Part shown: positions 26,618-34,448 of the stretch, piece after piece | Layout: each line of letters begins with the position of its first letter | Position numbering within the stretch: position 1 is the stretch's first letter | NCBI GenBank assembly: GCA_023910675.1 | Contig: JAAVWC010000006.1 | Location: 62,001-126,000, forward strand | DNA: 64,000 nucleotides | DNA from: Gemmatimonas sp. | GTDB taxonomy: Bacteria; Gemmatimonadota; Gemmatimonadetes; Gemmatimonadales; Gemmatimonadaceae | Direction: 5' to 3' | Position numbers and translations under genes: made by a program | Notes under the pieces: generated by a model | Database searches by the model: none | Seen by the model: the letters and a program-made list of their open reading frames with translations, nothing else | What the model was told of the DNA's origin: nothing

Positions 26618-27601
26618 ATGACTGTGCTTCGTCCGACCCGTGTTGCCCGTGCCGCTGCTGCTCCCGCGACTATTTCGCGTCGTGATGCGTGGATGTCGGC
26701 TGCCCTTGCCGCCGGCGCCCTCGTGGCGACGCTCGCGGCTGCGAGTGTTGCCCACGCAGCGCCCATCGACCGCCAGCTGTTTACGTGGGCGGGGCGTGTC
26801 GACCGCGAGGTGTACATCACCATGCGCGGACGCGATCTCCGCACCTCAGGCCCTGATGCCGGCATGCCCAACCGGGCGCGCGTCAACGACGCGCTACCGC
26901 GGGGTCGCGGTGATGTGATCGTACGCCTCGCCGATGGCCGTGGGGACGTCGACGTCGTCGAACAACCGTCGGCGCGGAACAACTTCACCACGACCGTGCG
27001 CATCCGCGATGCGCGCAGCGGTGCCGACAACTATCGCATTACGGCGTTCTGGTCTGGCGACGACCGATTCGATGACCGGCGCGATCGGCGCGACGATCGT
27101 GATGACCGTCGTGACGACCGCGATGACCGGCGCAACGGAGACTGTGGCCCGAACAACAACGGTCGCGGGGGCATCTGGGGACGCGGTGGCATCTGGGGAC
27201 GTGATAGCCGGCAACAGAACTGCGACAATCCGCGTGGCCGTGACAACAACGGCAACCGTGATCGCGACGACCGCGGCGGCTACGATGACCGCAACAACAA
27301 CGGCAGCGGCGAACTACGCTGGAGCGGCCGTGTCGACGACGTGGTGGAGCTCCGCATCAGCGGTCGCCGCGTCGACGCCATCACGCGGAGCGGGAACCGC
27401 GTCGAAGACGTGAACAGCAACATCCGCGGCAACGGCCTGCCGTCGCGCGAGGTGACCGTCACCGTCGACAAGAACACCGGCCGTGGCAGTGTGCAGGTCG
27501 TGCAGCAGCCCGCGGCGTGGAACGGGTACACCGCCGTCATTCGGATCTACGATCCGGCCGGCGGGGCGAATTTCTACGACCTGAGTGCGTACTGGCCCTA
27601 A
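26618..27601 (+). CDS. Secreted protein with two copies of one domain joined by an Arg/Asp-rich linker
   Basis: A 327-residue protein with a signal peptide (AALAAGALVATLAAASVAHAAP). Residues 54-146 and 232-327 are homologous to each other: FTWAGRVDREVYITMRGRDLRT / LRWSGRVDDVVELRISGRRVDA; GRGDVDVVEQPSARNNFTTTVRIRD / GRGSVQVVQQPAAWNGYTAVIRIYD; YRITAFW / YDLSAYW. Between them lies a low-complexity Arg/Asp linker followed by a Gly/Asn-rich stretch with two GGIWGR units. No family recognised. A surface or periplasmic binding role is possible, which is inference. Confidence 0.8.
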   Translation: MTVLRPTRVARAAAAPATISRRDAWMSAALAAGALVATLAAASVAHAAPIDRQLFTWAGRVDREVYITMRGRDLRTSGPDAGMPNRARVNDALPRGRGDVIVRLADGRGDVDVVEQPSARNNFTTTVRIRDARSGADNYRITAFWSGDDRFDDRRDRRDDRDDRRDDRDDRRNGDCGPNNNGRGGIWGRGGIWGRDSRQQNCDNPRGRDNNGNRDRDDRGGYDDRNNNGSGELRWSGRVDDVVELRISGRRVDAITRSGNRVEDVNSNIRGNGLPSREVTVTVDKNTGRGSVQVVQQPAAWNGYTAVIRIYDPAGGANFYDLSAYWP

Positions 27602-27649
27602 CCGCGGAGGACCACGGTGGGTTGGTCCGGCGACTTACTGGCTACGGCA

Positions 27650-27782
27650 CGAGCCCTCAGGGGGAAGAACGCAAGGACAGAGGAGAAAGCGCGGTGCCGT
27701 CCGCACCGAACTGCGGGTTCGGTGTTCGTGGATACAACCGCGCTTTTCCCTCTATCCTTGCGTTCTTCCCCCTGAGGGCTCG
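27650..27782. repeat. Long inverted repeat, 46-bp arms
   Basis: Arms at 27650-27695 and 27737-27782 are reverse complements with about three mismatches. Similarity continues weakly outward (GGTCCGGCG on the left near 27625, its complement near 27806). The centre has a small stem (CCGAAC/GTTCGG). Apparent frames across it read the same on both strands, showing they are not genes. It lies in the 763-bp gap 27602-28364, which otherwise holds the old tRNA terminator, the left attachment site and integrase-type repeats but no gene. Confidence 0.88.
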
Positions 27783-27855
27783 ATTCGTCGGCTAGTGAAC
27801 CGCCGGACCAGTCCCCCGCAGGACCCAAACCGCAGTACCGTTGCCGTAGACAGCA

Positions 27856-27890
27856 AAAGCCCGCCGCCCCTGACTGGGACGGCGGGCTTT
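27856..27890 (-). terminator. Original terminator of tRNA-Cys, now left of the island
   Basis: An 11-bp perfect stem (AAAGCCCGCCG at 27856-27866 and 27880-27890) reads on the minus strand as a GC-rich hairpin followed by TTTTGC. It lies 8 bp beyond the displaced tRNA-Cys 3' fragment, in the right orientation to have ended the tRNA transcript before the island inserted. Confidence 0.85.
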
Positions 27891-27897
27891 CGCTGTG

Positions 27898-27942
27898 CAG
27901 AGGCGCCGGTCGGAATCGAACCGACGAATGGGAGATTTGCAG
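27898..27942 (-). repeat. Left attachment site: tRNA-Cys 3' fragment
   Basis: Bases 27898-27926 are identical to 46684-46712, and 27929-27942 are identical to 46714-46727, with a two-for-one base difference between the blocks. The match covers the acceptor 3' strand, T arm and variable region, and runs through the anticodon GCA. After 27942 it diverges (no D arm), so it is not a working tRNA. Confidence 0.92.
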
Positions 27943-28034
27943 ACCTCTCCCCGACAGGTCGAACGTTCGTAAGTCGTTGATTTACAAAACAGAAGCAAAA
28001 CGGCTTTACCGGCATAAAGGGCTATTTCCGGTAC

Positions 28035-28058
28035 CGCTTGTTACCGGTTCTGTTACCG
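28035..28058 (+). repeat. TTACCG-type repeat near the left end, shared with the right end
   Basis: CGCTTGTTACCGG followed by TTCTGTTACCG matches 46532-46555 in 20 of 24 positions, in the same orientation, each copy about 90-130 bp inside its att site. Such paired short repeats are typical of integrase arm-binding sites. Further TTACCGG occurs near 28007. Confidence 0.6.
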
Positions 28059-28364
28059 CGACCCTGGCTAGGCACCTGCCGTCTGATTGCGTCAAGAGGC
28101 AGACGGCGACCGCCTTCTATTGAAATGTACGGCGAGTGAGCGCCTGCGGCGGACGTTGCTGCGCGGGTAACGCAGCGTACAGGCTGTACCCCGTGTGAAT
28201 TGGTTTCTGAACGCCTCATTTCTCACAGATGGCGAATTTTTAACGAAGCCGTACAGGTCGGTAGGTGGGGTTGGGGCGCGCCCAAAAGTCCCCGTTCGCT
28301 GCGTGAGAGCCCGACCCGCGGGCTTGGACCCCCTGTCCCGGACGTTTCCTGAGCCTCTCTCGCC

Positions 28365-28847
28365 ATGACCTATCGTTCGTCACACCTCCCCAACCGCCGC
28401 CGGTCTAGCCCCGCCACGCCAGTGCCGGCGCCGGTCGCCCAACCGCTCTCAGTTACGGCTCGCCGTGAAGCGTTCGATGCGGTCGTTCAACGGATGAAGT
28501 CGAATCTTGACGATACCGCCGCGCTGTGCGGGCTCTCCGCCAAGGCTCACGAAGACCTGCAGCAAGACCTCGCGCAGCGGGTACTCTCCGCGCTCGTGCT
28601 GACAGGCCGCGAAGTGAGCACGTTGCTGGTAGTGGCCGATGACACTGTGAGCCAATGGTGCCGAGACGGCCGATTCCCCAGCGCCTTCAACTTTGGGCGA
28701 GCCGGCTGGCGGGTGCCGCTCCAGGAGGTGCTGGCTCTGACGGCACCCCCGACCGACCCGTCGACGCCGAGTGCGGGGGCCGCGCAGCCAACCGAGACCG
28801 AGAGCTTCGATACCAAGCGGTTCTCAGATTGGCGGACCGCCGCATGA
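28365..28847 (+). CDS. Putative excisionase / recombination directionality factor with HTH
   Basis: A 160-residue protein starting 420 bp inside the left att site. The C-terminal part has an excisionase-type winged helix: VLTGREVSTLLVVADDTVSQWCRDGRFPSAFNFGRAGWRVPLQEVLAL, where WCRDGRFP and the wing GWRVP are characteristic. The N-terminal part is a helical extension. Its stop overlaps the integrase ATG (ATGA), the classic xis-int arrangement. It probably sets integrase direction and represses int. Intact. Confidence 0.75.
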   Translation: MTYRSSHLPNRRRSSPATPVPAPVAQPLSVTARREAFDAVVQRMKSNLDDTAALCGLSAKAHEDLQQDLAQRVLSALVLTGREVSTLLVVADDTVSQWCRDGRFPSAFNFGRAGWRVPLQEVLALTAPPTDPSTPSAGAAQPTETESFDTKRFSDWRTAA

Positions 28848-29584
28848 GCGCCAAGCCAGCCTTCAAGTATTCACCGTCCGTCAAAGCGCTAGCGAATCGC
28901 TGTCGCGTCTACCAAAAGGCGCCGAACGGCGCCTTCTACGCCGACTTTCGTGCCTTCGCGGCATGGGGCGGCAAGCTTGCCGCCCTTGTGCCGGACGGGG
29001 AAAAGCAGGCCACCAAGGAGCGGTCGGTCGCGGCCGCGCTTTTCGCCAAGCGGCAGCTCAGCCTCATGGAGCTCGCGGAAGCGGGTGCCCGCGTTACGGC
29101 GCCGACGCCTCTCGCGCCGCGTTTCGGTGCCTTCATCTCGGAGCACCTGTTTCGAAAGGCAAGAGAGGGGAAATCATCGAAGGGAACGCTGCGTCACGAC
29201 GAGACGTCCCTTCGGCTGTGGTTCGACTTCCTCGGGAATTGCGAGCTGGGTGACATCACCGCGCTGCGCATCCAGGAATACATTGATCAGCGCCGCGTAC
29301 AGCCGGGGAGATGTTCGGGCACGCTGCTCAGCAACGCTACCGTACGCAATGATGTGCACGCGCTATCGAATCTCCTGGAACGTGCCGTCGAATTGGGATA
29401 CGTCGGCAAGAATTCCGCGCTGAAGTGCCGTGCCAAACCAGCGGCACCGGCGCCGCGTATCGAGTTTTTGGAGCGTGACGAGTGCGCCCGTCTGCTCGAC
29501 GCGGCCGCGGAGATGGATCGAGAGGCGCGCCTCGCGCGCCAGATTCGCGAACTGCAACGTCAAGAAAGCGCGCTTCGCGGTGCC
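28844..29584 (+). pseudogene. int: Tyrosine recombinase (integrase), catalytic domain removed by an IS
   Basis: About 247 residues remain: an arm-type N-terminus (YQKAPNGAFYADFRAFAAWGGKLAALV), the SAM-like core-binding domain (SKGTLRHDETSLRLWFDFLGNCELGDITALRIQEYIDQRR...ATVRNDVHALSNLLERAVELGYVGKNSA) and the first residues of the catalytic domain (APAPRIEFLERDECARLLDAAAEMD). The frame then enters the IS256-type element and stops at 29761. The Arg...His-x-x-Arg...Tyr catalytic residues are all missing, and no remainder exists on the far side of the IS. Confidence 0.85.
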
Positions 29585-30964
29585 GGAGGTACAATCAAAA
29601 AGTGTGGAAATGAACGGCAGACGGTGGCACCTTTTCAGGTAACCCAGTCACCCCCGGGAGAATCCCGGCAACAAAAAGGAGCCACCGCCCGTGATGAAGA
29701 TCGACATTCCTGCGACCGCGTCAAGCCCGACTTGGTCGACGCTGGAAACGTGTATTCGTGAGCAAGTGCAAACCTGCCTGCAGCGCGTGTTGGACGACGA
29801 GGTCGACGCGCTGCTCGGCCGCGGCCGTCATGAGCAGCGGGCGGCGGATACCGTCGTCGGCTATCGCAATGGCCATGGGCAGCCACGACAGGTGGCGTTG
29901 ATGAACGGCACGATCTCGATTCGTCGTCCCCGCGTGCGTGGGCTCGACGCGCGCTTTGAGAGTCGGATCCTGCCGTTGTTTCAGCGCCGCACGCCGGAGA
30001 TCGCGACGCTGTTGCCGGAGCGGTATTTGCACGGCCTGTCCAGCGGCGACTTCACGCGGGCGCTGCGCGGGCTGCTGGGCGATGGCGCGCCGCTGAGTGC
30101 GAGCCGTGTGCAACGCCTGACCGAAGACTGGCAGCGCGACTACGCGCCGTGGCGCACGCAGGACTTGTCCGCGCTCGAGCCCGTCTCCGTGTGGGCCGAC
30201 GGGATTTATGTGAAAGCCGGCCTCGAGTCGACGAAGGCCGCGCTGTTGGTGCTGATCGCCGCGCTCGCGGATGGCACGAAGGTGGTCCTGGCGGTCGAGA
30301 GCGGCCACCGCGAGTCGAGCGAGCGCTGGGCGGAGATCCTGCGCGATCTCACGGCGCGCGGCCTGCCGGCCCCCGCGTGCGTCATCGGCGATGGGGCGTT
30401 GGGCCTGTGGAACGCGGTGGGCCAGGTATGGCCACACGCGGCGGAGCAACGGTGCTGGAACCACCAGCTCCGGAACGTGGTCGACGCGGTCCCGCTCAAA
30501 CACCAGCCGGACGTGCAGGGCGCGGTACAGCGCATCGCCGCCGCCGAATCCGTTGCCGACGCGGAGCAGGAGCGGCAGCGCTTCCACCGCGCCTATCGGC
30601 TCCGCTTCCCGAAAGCGTGCGAGCGTCTGGATCGCGACTGGGCGCGGATGCTCACGTACTACCAGTTTCCGAAAGAGCATTGGCGCCATCTGCGCACCAC
30701 CAACGTCGTCGAATCGCCCTTCGCGGCGGTGCGGCTGCGGACCAGTGCCGCCAAGCGCTTCAAGAACGTCGACCGCGCGACCGCCATCATCTGGCGGCTG
30801 CTGCGCGTGGCGGAGAAACGCTTTCGCAAACTCAACGCGCCCAAGCAGTGCCGTGATGTACATCGTGGCGTCCGCTACGCCGATGGCATCGAAATCCCCG
30901 CTGTGTCACCCACCCAGAAGGCCGCCGCCTGACGTGCATTTACACACTTCTTGACGAGACCTCC
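29585..30964 (+). mobile_element. IS256-family-like insertion sequence
   Basis: About 1.38 kb with imperfect terminal inverted repeats of about 34 bp: the left end reads GGAGGT, four variable bases, TCAA, then AAGTGTG, AAATG and ACG blocks up to about 29620, and the right end (30929-30964) carries their complement. It has one transposase gene. No 8-9 bp target duplication is visible (GCGGTGCC on the left, CGCCCTTC on the right), which suggests loss of flanking DNA. Confidence 0.82.
29694..30932 (+). CDS. IS256/Mutator-family transposase
   Basis: A 412-residue transposase. The N-terminal DNA-binding part includes VDALLGRGRHEQ and VVGYRNGHGQPRQV...ISIRRPRVRGLD. The DDE core: first Asp in VSVWADGIYVKAG, second in ACVIGDGALGLWNAV followed by the family motif QRCWNHQLRNVVDAVP, and Glu in HLRTTNVVESPFAAVRLR. 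An AAAAGGAG-like ribosome binding site precedes ATG 29694. The length is normal and there is no frameshift, so the element may be active. Confidence 0.95.
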   Translation: MKIDIPATASSPTWSTLETCIREQVQTCLQRVLDDEVDALLGRGRHEQRAADTVVGYRNGHGQPRQVALMNGTISIRRPRVRGLDARFESRILPLFQRRTPEIATLLPERYLHGLSSGDFTRALRGLLGDGAPLSASRVQRLTEDWQRDYAPWRTQDLSALEPVSVWADGIYVKAGLESTKAALLVLIAALADGTKVVLAVESGHRESSERWAEILRDLTARGLPAPACVIGDGALGLWNAVGQVWPHAAEQRCWNHQLRNVVDAVPLKHQPDVQGAVQRIAAAESVADAEQERQRFHRAYRLRFPKACERLDRDWARMLTYYQFPKEHWRHLRTTNVVESPFAAVRLRTSAAKRFKNVDRATAIIWRLLRVAEKRFRKLNAPKQCRDVHRGVRYADGIEIPAVSPTQKAAA

Positions 30965-31680
30965 CGCCCTTCGGGGACAGCGACATCGAATGGCGCAGAG
31001 GTCGAACCGGCCTCAAGCGCGCTCGACCGTGGGCACAGGTGCTCGCGTACATAGATGCACGCGCGGCGCGCGCACGACTCAACGCGGTACTGGGCCCGTC
31101 CCACTGGCGTGTCTCCCATTCAGCCGGTCCAGGCGGGGGCGTGCTGGCGTCCCTGTCGCTACGCATTGACGGCGAGTGGATTTCCAAGGAAGACGGCGCC
31201 GACTCGCCGGAACGCGAGCCGGTGAAAGGGGCGTTGTCGAACGCGTTCAAACGGGCGTGCGCCGTCTGGGGCATCGGTGAGCACCTGTACGGCATTGGCG
31301 AGGCCTGAGCGAGCTTTTCAGAGACCGGCGCCTATCGCGTTCAGATCGACGGCACGTGGTTTCGATGGGACCCGCCGGGGCTCGGTGGCTCTGGCTCGGC
31401 ATCTGAAGGTGAGCCATTCACTAAGGAAGCGCCGCAGAATCCCCGGCGCGCGCAGGCGCGCGAGGTATCATTGGCGGCGCCGACGATGGCTGCCCCGACA
31501 CTTGATGCCGTCGGTTCTTTGCCCATGCCGTTCGGGAAACATCGTGGATTGGCGCTTCGCGACATTCCGCTCGCAGACCTCCAAAGCGCTCGGGATTGGT
31601 CGGTGCAGAAGCGGCGCAGTTATCCCGAGTTTCTGACCGCCGTCGCTGTATTGGAAGGCTCCCAGCAGGCTGCTGCATGA
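30955..31680 (+). pseudogene. Rad52-like annealing protein fused to a DUF3820-like tail, broken
   Basis: The frame right of the IS reads PFGDSDIEWRRGRTG...VLAYIDARAARARLNAVLGPSHWRV and continues GGGVLASLSLRIDGEWISKEDG...VKGALSNAFKRACAVWGIGEHLYGIGEA, the core of phage/bacterial Rad52-family single-strand annealing proteins. The first 10-20 residues are missing because the IS end occupies them. A TGA at 31306-31308 stops the frame after GEA. The same frame then continues without another stop to 31680 (SFSETGAYRVQIDGTWFRWDPP...MPFGKHRGLALRDIPLADLQ), a DUF3820-like end. So the gene has two lesions: 5' loss and one nonsense codon, probably from TGG. Confidence 0.75.
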
Positions 31681-31783
31681 GCGCCGGCGCGGGGCCCTGC
31701 CCCGCTACGCCCCGGCCGTCTTCTCCGCACCGCGGTCGGTAGTGCGGTAATCCCCCCACTTGTAGGGGGCGCCAGAAGTGGAG

Positions 31784-32611
31784 CTATGCTGCGAGTGCCA
31801 ACTTCATAGATGGGGTGATGCCACCCAAGGCCATATTAGGGCGTTCGTTGTTATACGTCCAGAGCCAGCGCGTTGCCGATTCTTGCACGGCTTCAATGCT
31901 GTCGAAGAGCGTCTGCGCCAGCCAATCGTAGCGCACCGTCCGGTTGTAGCGTTCGATGTACGCGTTCTGTTGCGGTTGCCCTGGCTGAATGAAGTCGAGC
32001 CGAATGCCGCGCGTCTTCGCCCACTGCTGCACGGTTCCACTGATGTACTCGGGACCGTTGTCGCAGCGAATGATGGCTGGTACGCCACGCCATTCGATCA
32101 GCTGGTCGAGCGCGCGGACGACGCGGATGGCTGGCAGCGACAGATCCGCCTCGATGATGAGCCCTTCGCGATTAAAGTCGTCCAGGACGTTGAAGAGCCG
32201 GAAGCTGCGACCGTCGGATAGTTGATCGTGCATGAAGTCCATCGACCATACCAGGTTGGGTTTGTCCGGCACGGCCAACGGCTGTGGCGTCTCCCGCACG
32301 AGCCGCTGCCGCGGCTTGATCCGGAGGGTGAGTTCGAGCGCCCGATACACGCGGTAGACCCGTTTGTGATTCCACGCGCATTGCTTCACGTTGCGGAGAT
32401 ACAGGAAGCACAACCCGAATCCCCACGTGCGATACGTGGTGGTGAGGCGCACGAGCCAGTCCGCGACCTCGGCGTCCTCGTCGACACGGCGGCCCTGGTG
32501 CCGGTAGCAGGTCTCGCTGATGCCGAACGTGCTACAGGCATGTTGGATAGTCGTACGCTGCGTTTGGACCGCGTGCTGGGCCAGCGCGCGTCGCTGCGCC
32601 GGCCTCACCAT
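31784..32611 (-). CDS. IS3-family transposase OrfB (rve integrase core)
   Basis: 275 residues. A helical HTH_21-like N-terminus ([17 protein letters not shown]) is followed by the integrase core: first Asp in [16 protein letters not shown], second in [14 protein letters not shown], Glu in [20 protein letters not shown]. Its ATG overlaps the end of orfA (ATGGTGA). In this family a programmed -1 shift normally makes the OrfAB fusion; an A-rich CAAAAC lies just before the orfA stop. Confidence 0.93.
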   Translation of the reverse strand: MVRPAQRRALAQHAVQTQRTTIQHACSTFGISETCYRHQGRRVDEDAEVADWLVRLTTTYRTWGFGLCFLYLRNVKQCAWNHKRVYRVYRALELTLRIKPRQRLVRETPQPLAVPDKPNLVWSMDFMHDQLSDGRSFRLFNVLDDFNREGLIIEADLSLPAIRVVRALDQLIEWRGVPAIIRCDNGPEYISGTVQQWAKTRGIRLDFIQPGQPQQNAYIERYNRTVRYDWLAQTLFDSIEAVQESATRWLWTYNNERPNMALGGITPSMKLALAA

Positions 32612-32871
32612 TGTTTTGCCAAGGACTCCCGCAGCAGGTCCGCGCTCAGCTGGGCATCAACGTACAGCTTCTTCAGCCGCCGGTTTTCGTCCTCGAGCTC
32701 CTTCATGCGGGTCATCAACGACACGTCCATGCCGCCAAACTTCGACCGCCACTTGTAAAAGGTGGCGTTACTGATGCCGTGCGTGCGGCACAGCTCGGGC
32801 ACCGGGGTGCCGCCCTCCGCCTCCTTCAGGACCGCGATAATCTGGCTGTCGGTAAACCGCGATGTCTTCAT
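32605..32871 (-). CDS. IS3-family transposase OrfA (helix-turn-helix)
   Basis: 88 residues: an HTH_Tnp_1 domain ([41 protein letters not shown]) then a leucine-zipper coiled coil ([30 protein letters not shown]). Overlaps orfB by 7 bp. Confidence 0.93.
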   Translation of the reverse strand: MKTSRFTDSQIIAVLKEAEGGTPVPELCRTHGISNATFYKWRSKFGGMDVSLMTRMKELEDENRRLKKLYVDAQLSADLLRESLAKQW

Positions 32872-32942
32872 GGGAACCTCCTCGGGTCAGTGTACGAGAA
32901 AATTCCACTTTTGGCGACCATGCTTTTCCGGGGGGATTACCA

Positions 32943-33496
32943 TCGACGAGGAGTCCCATTTCGGCAGCAGGTACCGACCAATCGCTCGATGGTGAACGCT
33001 GCGTAAGTTCTTCACGAGGAATGAAACCACGGCTCCACACGTTGGCCTCAACAGCGTGCCGATCTCTCGAATCGTCGAGCATCTCGAAATGGAGCGTCCG
33101 AGGATTTGCCAAGTTTCGAAAGCTGTTGTCGAGTCTTTTTAAGCCTCGCAAAATCGCGATTTCAATCCCTGGTTCAGCGAGGCAATTCCCTTGGATGACG
33201 TCGCAGTCTTGGGAGATCACGACACCAAAGTACCTCTCGTCAGCCGTCGACATTGGAGCGAACGGGATGCGTTGAACAAGCGCGAAGGCGTCGTCGGACA
33301 GAACGGCGCCCTGTTTCCATCCTTGCCGAACTAAAGCATCTCGGACTGCATCCGCGTTCGAGAGATCGAGGCCAAGAGATCCTGCCCCGGCGACCTCCTG
33401 CATGGATGTGGCCGATGTGTCGCTTGGAGCGCTGTCTCCACCTTCGGCTACGGGCATCCGGGAGCGGTTGTCGCCTTCTCTATCAAGTGATTCCAT
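32943..33496 (-). pseudogene. 'SQDCD' protein, 3' end removed by the IS3 element
   Basis: From ATG 33496 about 185 residues remain before the IS boundary. The protein-like core begins DAVRDALVRQGWKQGAVLSDDAFALV and includes YFGVVISQDCDVIQ, EPGIEIAILRGLKRLDNSF and NPRTLHFEM. I recall hypothetical proteins with this RQGWKQGSVL / SQDCD / NPRxLHF pattern in variable genome regions but no assigned function. The frame runs on into the IS, and the far side of the IS holds the Rad52-like gene on the other strand, so the missing end was deleted and is not displaced. It follows the HTH/membrane gene by 58 bp. Confidence 0.6.
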
Positions 33497-33554
33497 TAAC
33501 GATCCTGACAGTCGTGGGGCGCCGCGCAAACAACCCGTATTGCAACAACACGAA

Positions 33555-34448
33555 CTATGCCCGTCGACCGATACGACGCGCGCGCTGCACTGCGAGCTGC
33601 GAGCGAACTCGCTCAGCCTGCATTTCGGCGACAGAGTGCGATTCAGAAGGGACCGTGATACCTCTCTTATCAGACGCTGCTTGATTTCTTGGCCTACGAC
33701 GGACGGGATTCTCCGACATTCGCTGTGCGAGGGCGTCCATGGTGCTGATGATGGTTTTCTCGTCCCAGCTCTCCGCCTGAAGTAAGTCGAGTGCGGTGGT
33801 ACCATGCTCGTCGAGCGCGGCAGTCAGTAGTCGGCGTGGCGCGGGCAGGTCGCGCTCTGTCCACTGTGTCGCGAGGGCAGACAGACTCAACAGCCTCGTG
33901 CGAGCCTGTGACTTCGCAGGAGCGCTCGCGTTTGTGCGCAGCCAATTGTGCACGGTCGCGCGCTCTACACCAAGAATGCCTGCGATCTGAGTGATGGAGA
34001 GACCAAGCGAATCCTGGATGGCATCAACGCAATCCGCCGCCGTCCGCACGGTGTCAACTGAGACAACGTCACTCGCCTGCCCTTCTGTCGTTTCCCTTCG
34101 ACGTTGGCGGTCAAATACGACCGGCGTCGACAGTGGAGTGCGAGCCGCATCGCTCGGGCGTCGCTGGAGGTCTGCAAGCGACGAGCTGCCTGGATAAACC
34201 GCTGCGGCGCTCATGATGAGAACCGCGACGGTCCCCGAAATCAGATAGTTCGCACGAACAGTGTTCATACTTCCGGATGGCGTGGGCAGCTCGGGCGATT
34301 TCCACGGCTCCCCTCCACTCGGGGACGCGTCAAGGCCTGCCCCGAAGCCATGCTGTGTCAGCCAGATTCGTGACTCAAGAAAGTCGTCAGCGTCGCCGCC
34401 CGCGGATGCGGGATACTCGTGCGTGTGTTCCATCGCGGTGGTGCTCAT
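33555..34448 (-). CDS. Membrane-anchored helix-turn-helix protein, unknown function
   Basis: A 297-residue protein from ATG 34448. It has one predicted membrane segment (RANYLISGTVAVLIMSAAAVY, about residues 45-65). An XRE/DUF2384-like HTH lies at about 135-165 (AIQDSLGLSITQIAGILGVERATVHNWLRTN), followed by a helical region (LTAALDEHGTTALDLLQAESWDEKTIISTMDALAQRM). The first codons overlap the stop of the TIGR04255-like gene (ATGA), so the two are coupled. A DNA-binding domain on a membrane protein next to a truncated SQDCD protein suggests a three-gene functional unit. No family name known to me. Confidence 0.65.
   Translation of the reverse strand: MSTTAMEHTHEYPASAGGDADDFLESRIWLTQHGFGAGLDASPSGGEPWKSPELPTPSGSMNTVRANYLISGTVAVLIMSAAAVYPGSSSLADLQRRPSDAARTPLSTPVVFDRQRRRETTEGQASDVVSVDTVRTAADCVDAIQDSLGLSITQIAGILGVERATVHNWLRTNASAPAKSQARTRLLSLSALATQWTERDLPAPRRLLTAALDEHGTTALDLLQAESWDEKTIISTMDALAQRMSENPVRRRPRNQAASDKRGITVPSESHSVAEMQAERVRSQLAVQRARRIGRRA

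Larger units (their letters stand above)
31746..32942 (-). mobile_element. IS3-family-like insertion sequence
   Basis: About 1.2 kb with overlapping orfA/orfB on the minus strand. The ends carry matching inverted sequence: GGTAATCCCCCC at 31746-31757 and its complement at 32930-32941, followed inward by CGCCA-AAGTGGA (31771 region and 32903-32915). No clear 3-5 bp duplication flanks it. It interrupts the 3' end of the gene at 33496. Confidence 0.8.

Noticed and set aside
27901..27942. A second tRNA-Cys gene
   Set aside because: Only the 3' half and anticodon match; the D arm and 5' acceptor strand are absent. It is an attachment-site remnant.
27585..28015. Several open frames across the intergenic region on both strands
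   Set aside because: They mirror each other because of the inverted repeat and cross the tRNA fragment; no protein-like sequence.
33797..34197. Plus-strand open frames inside the membrane-HTH gene
   Set aside because: Short antisense frames without start signals or domains.
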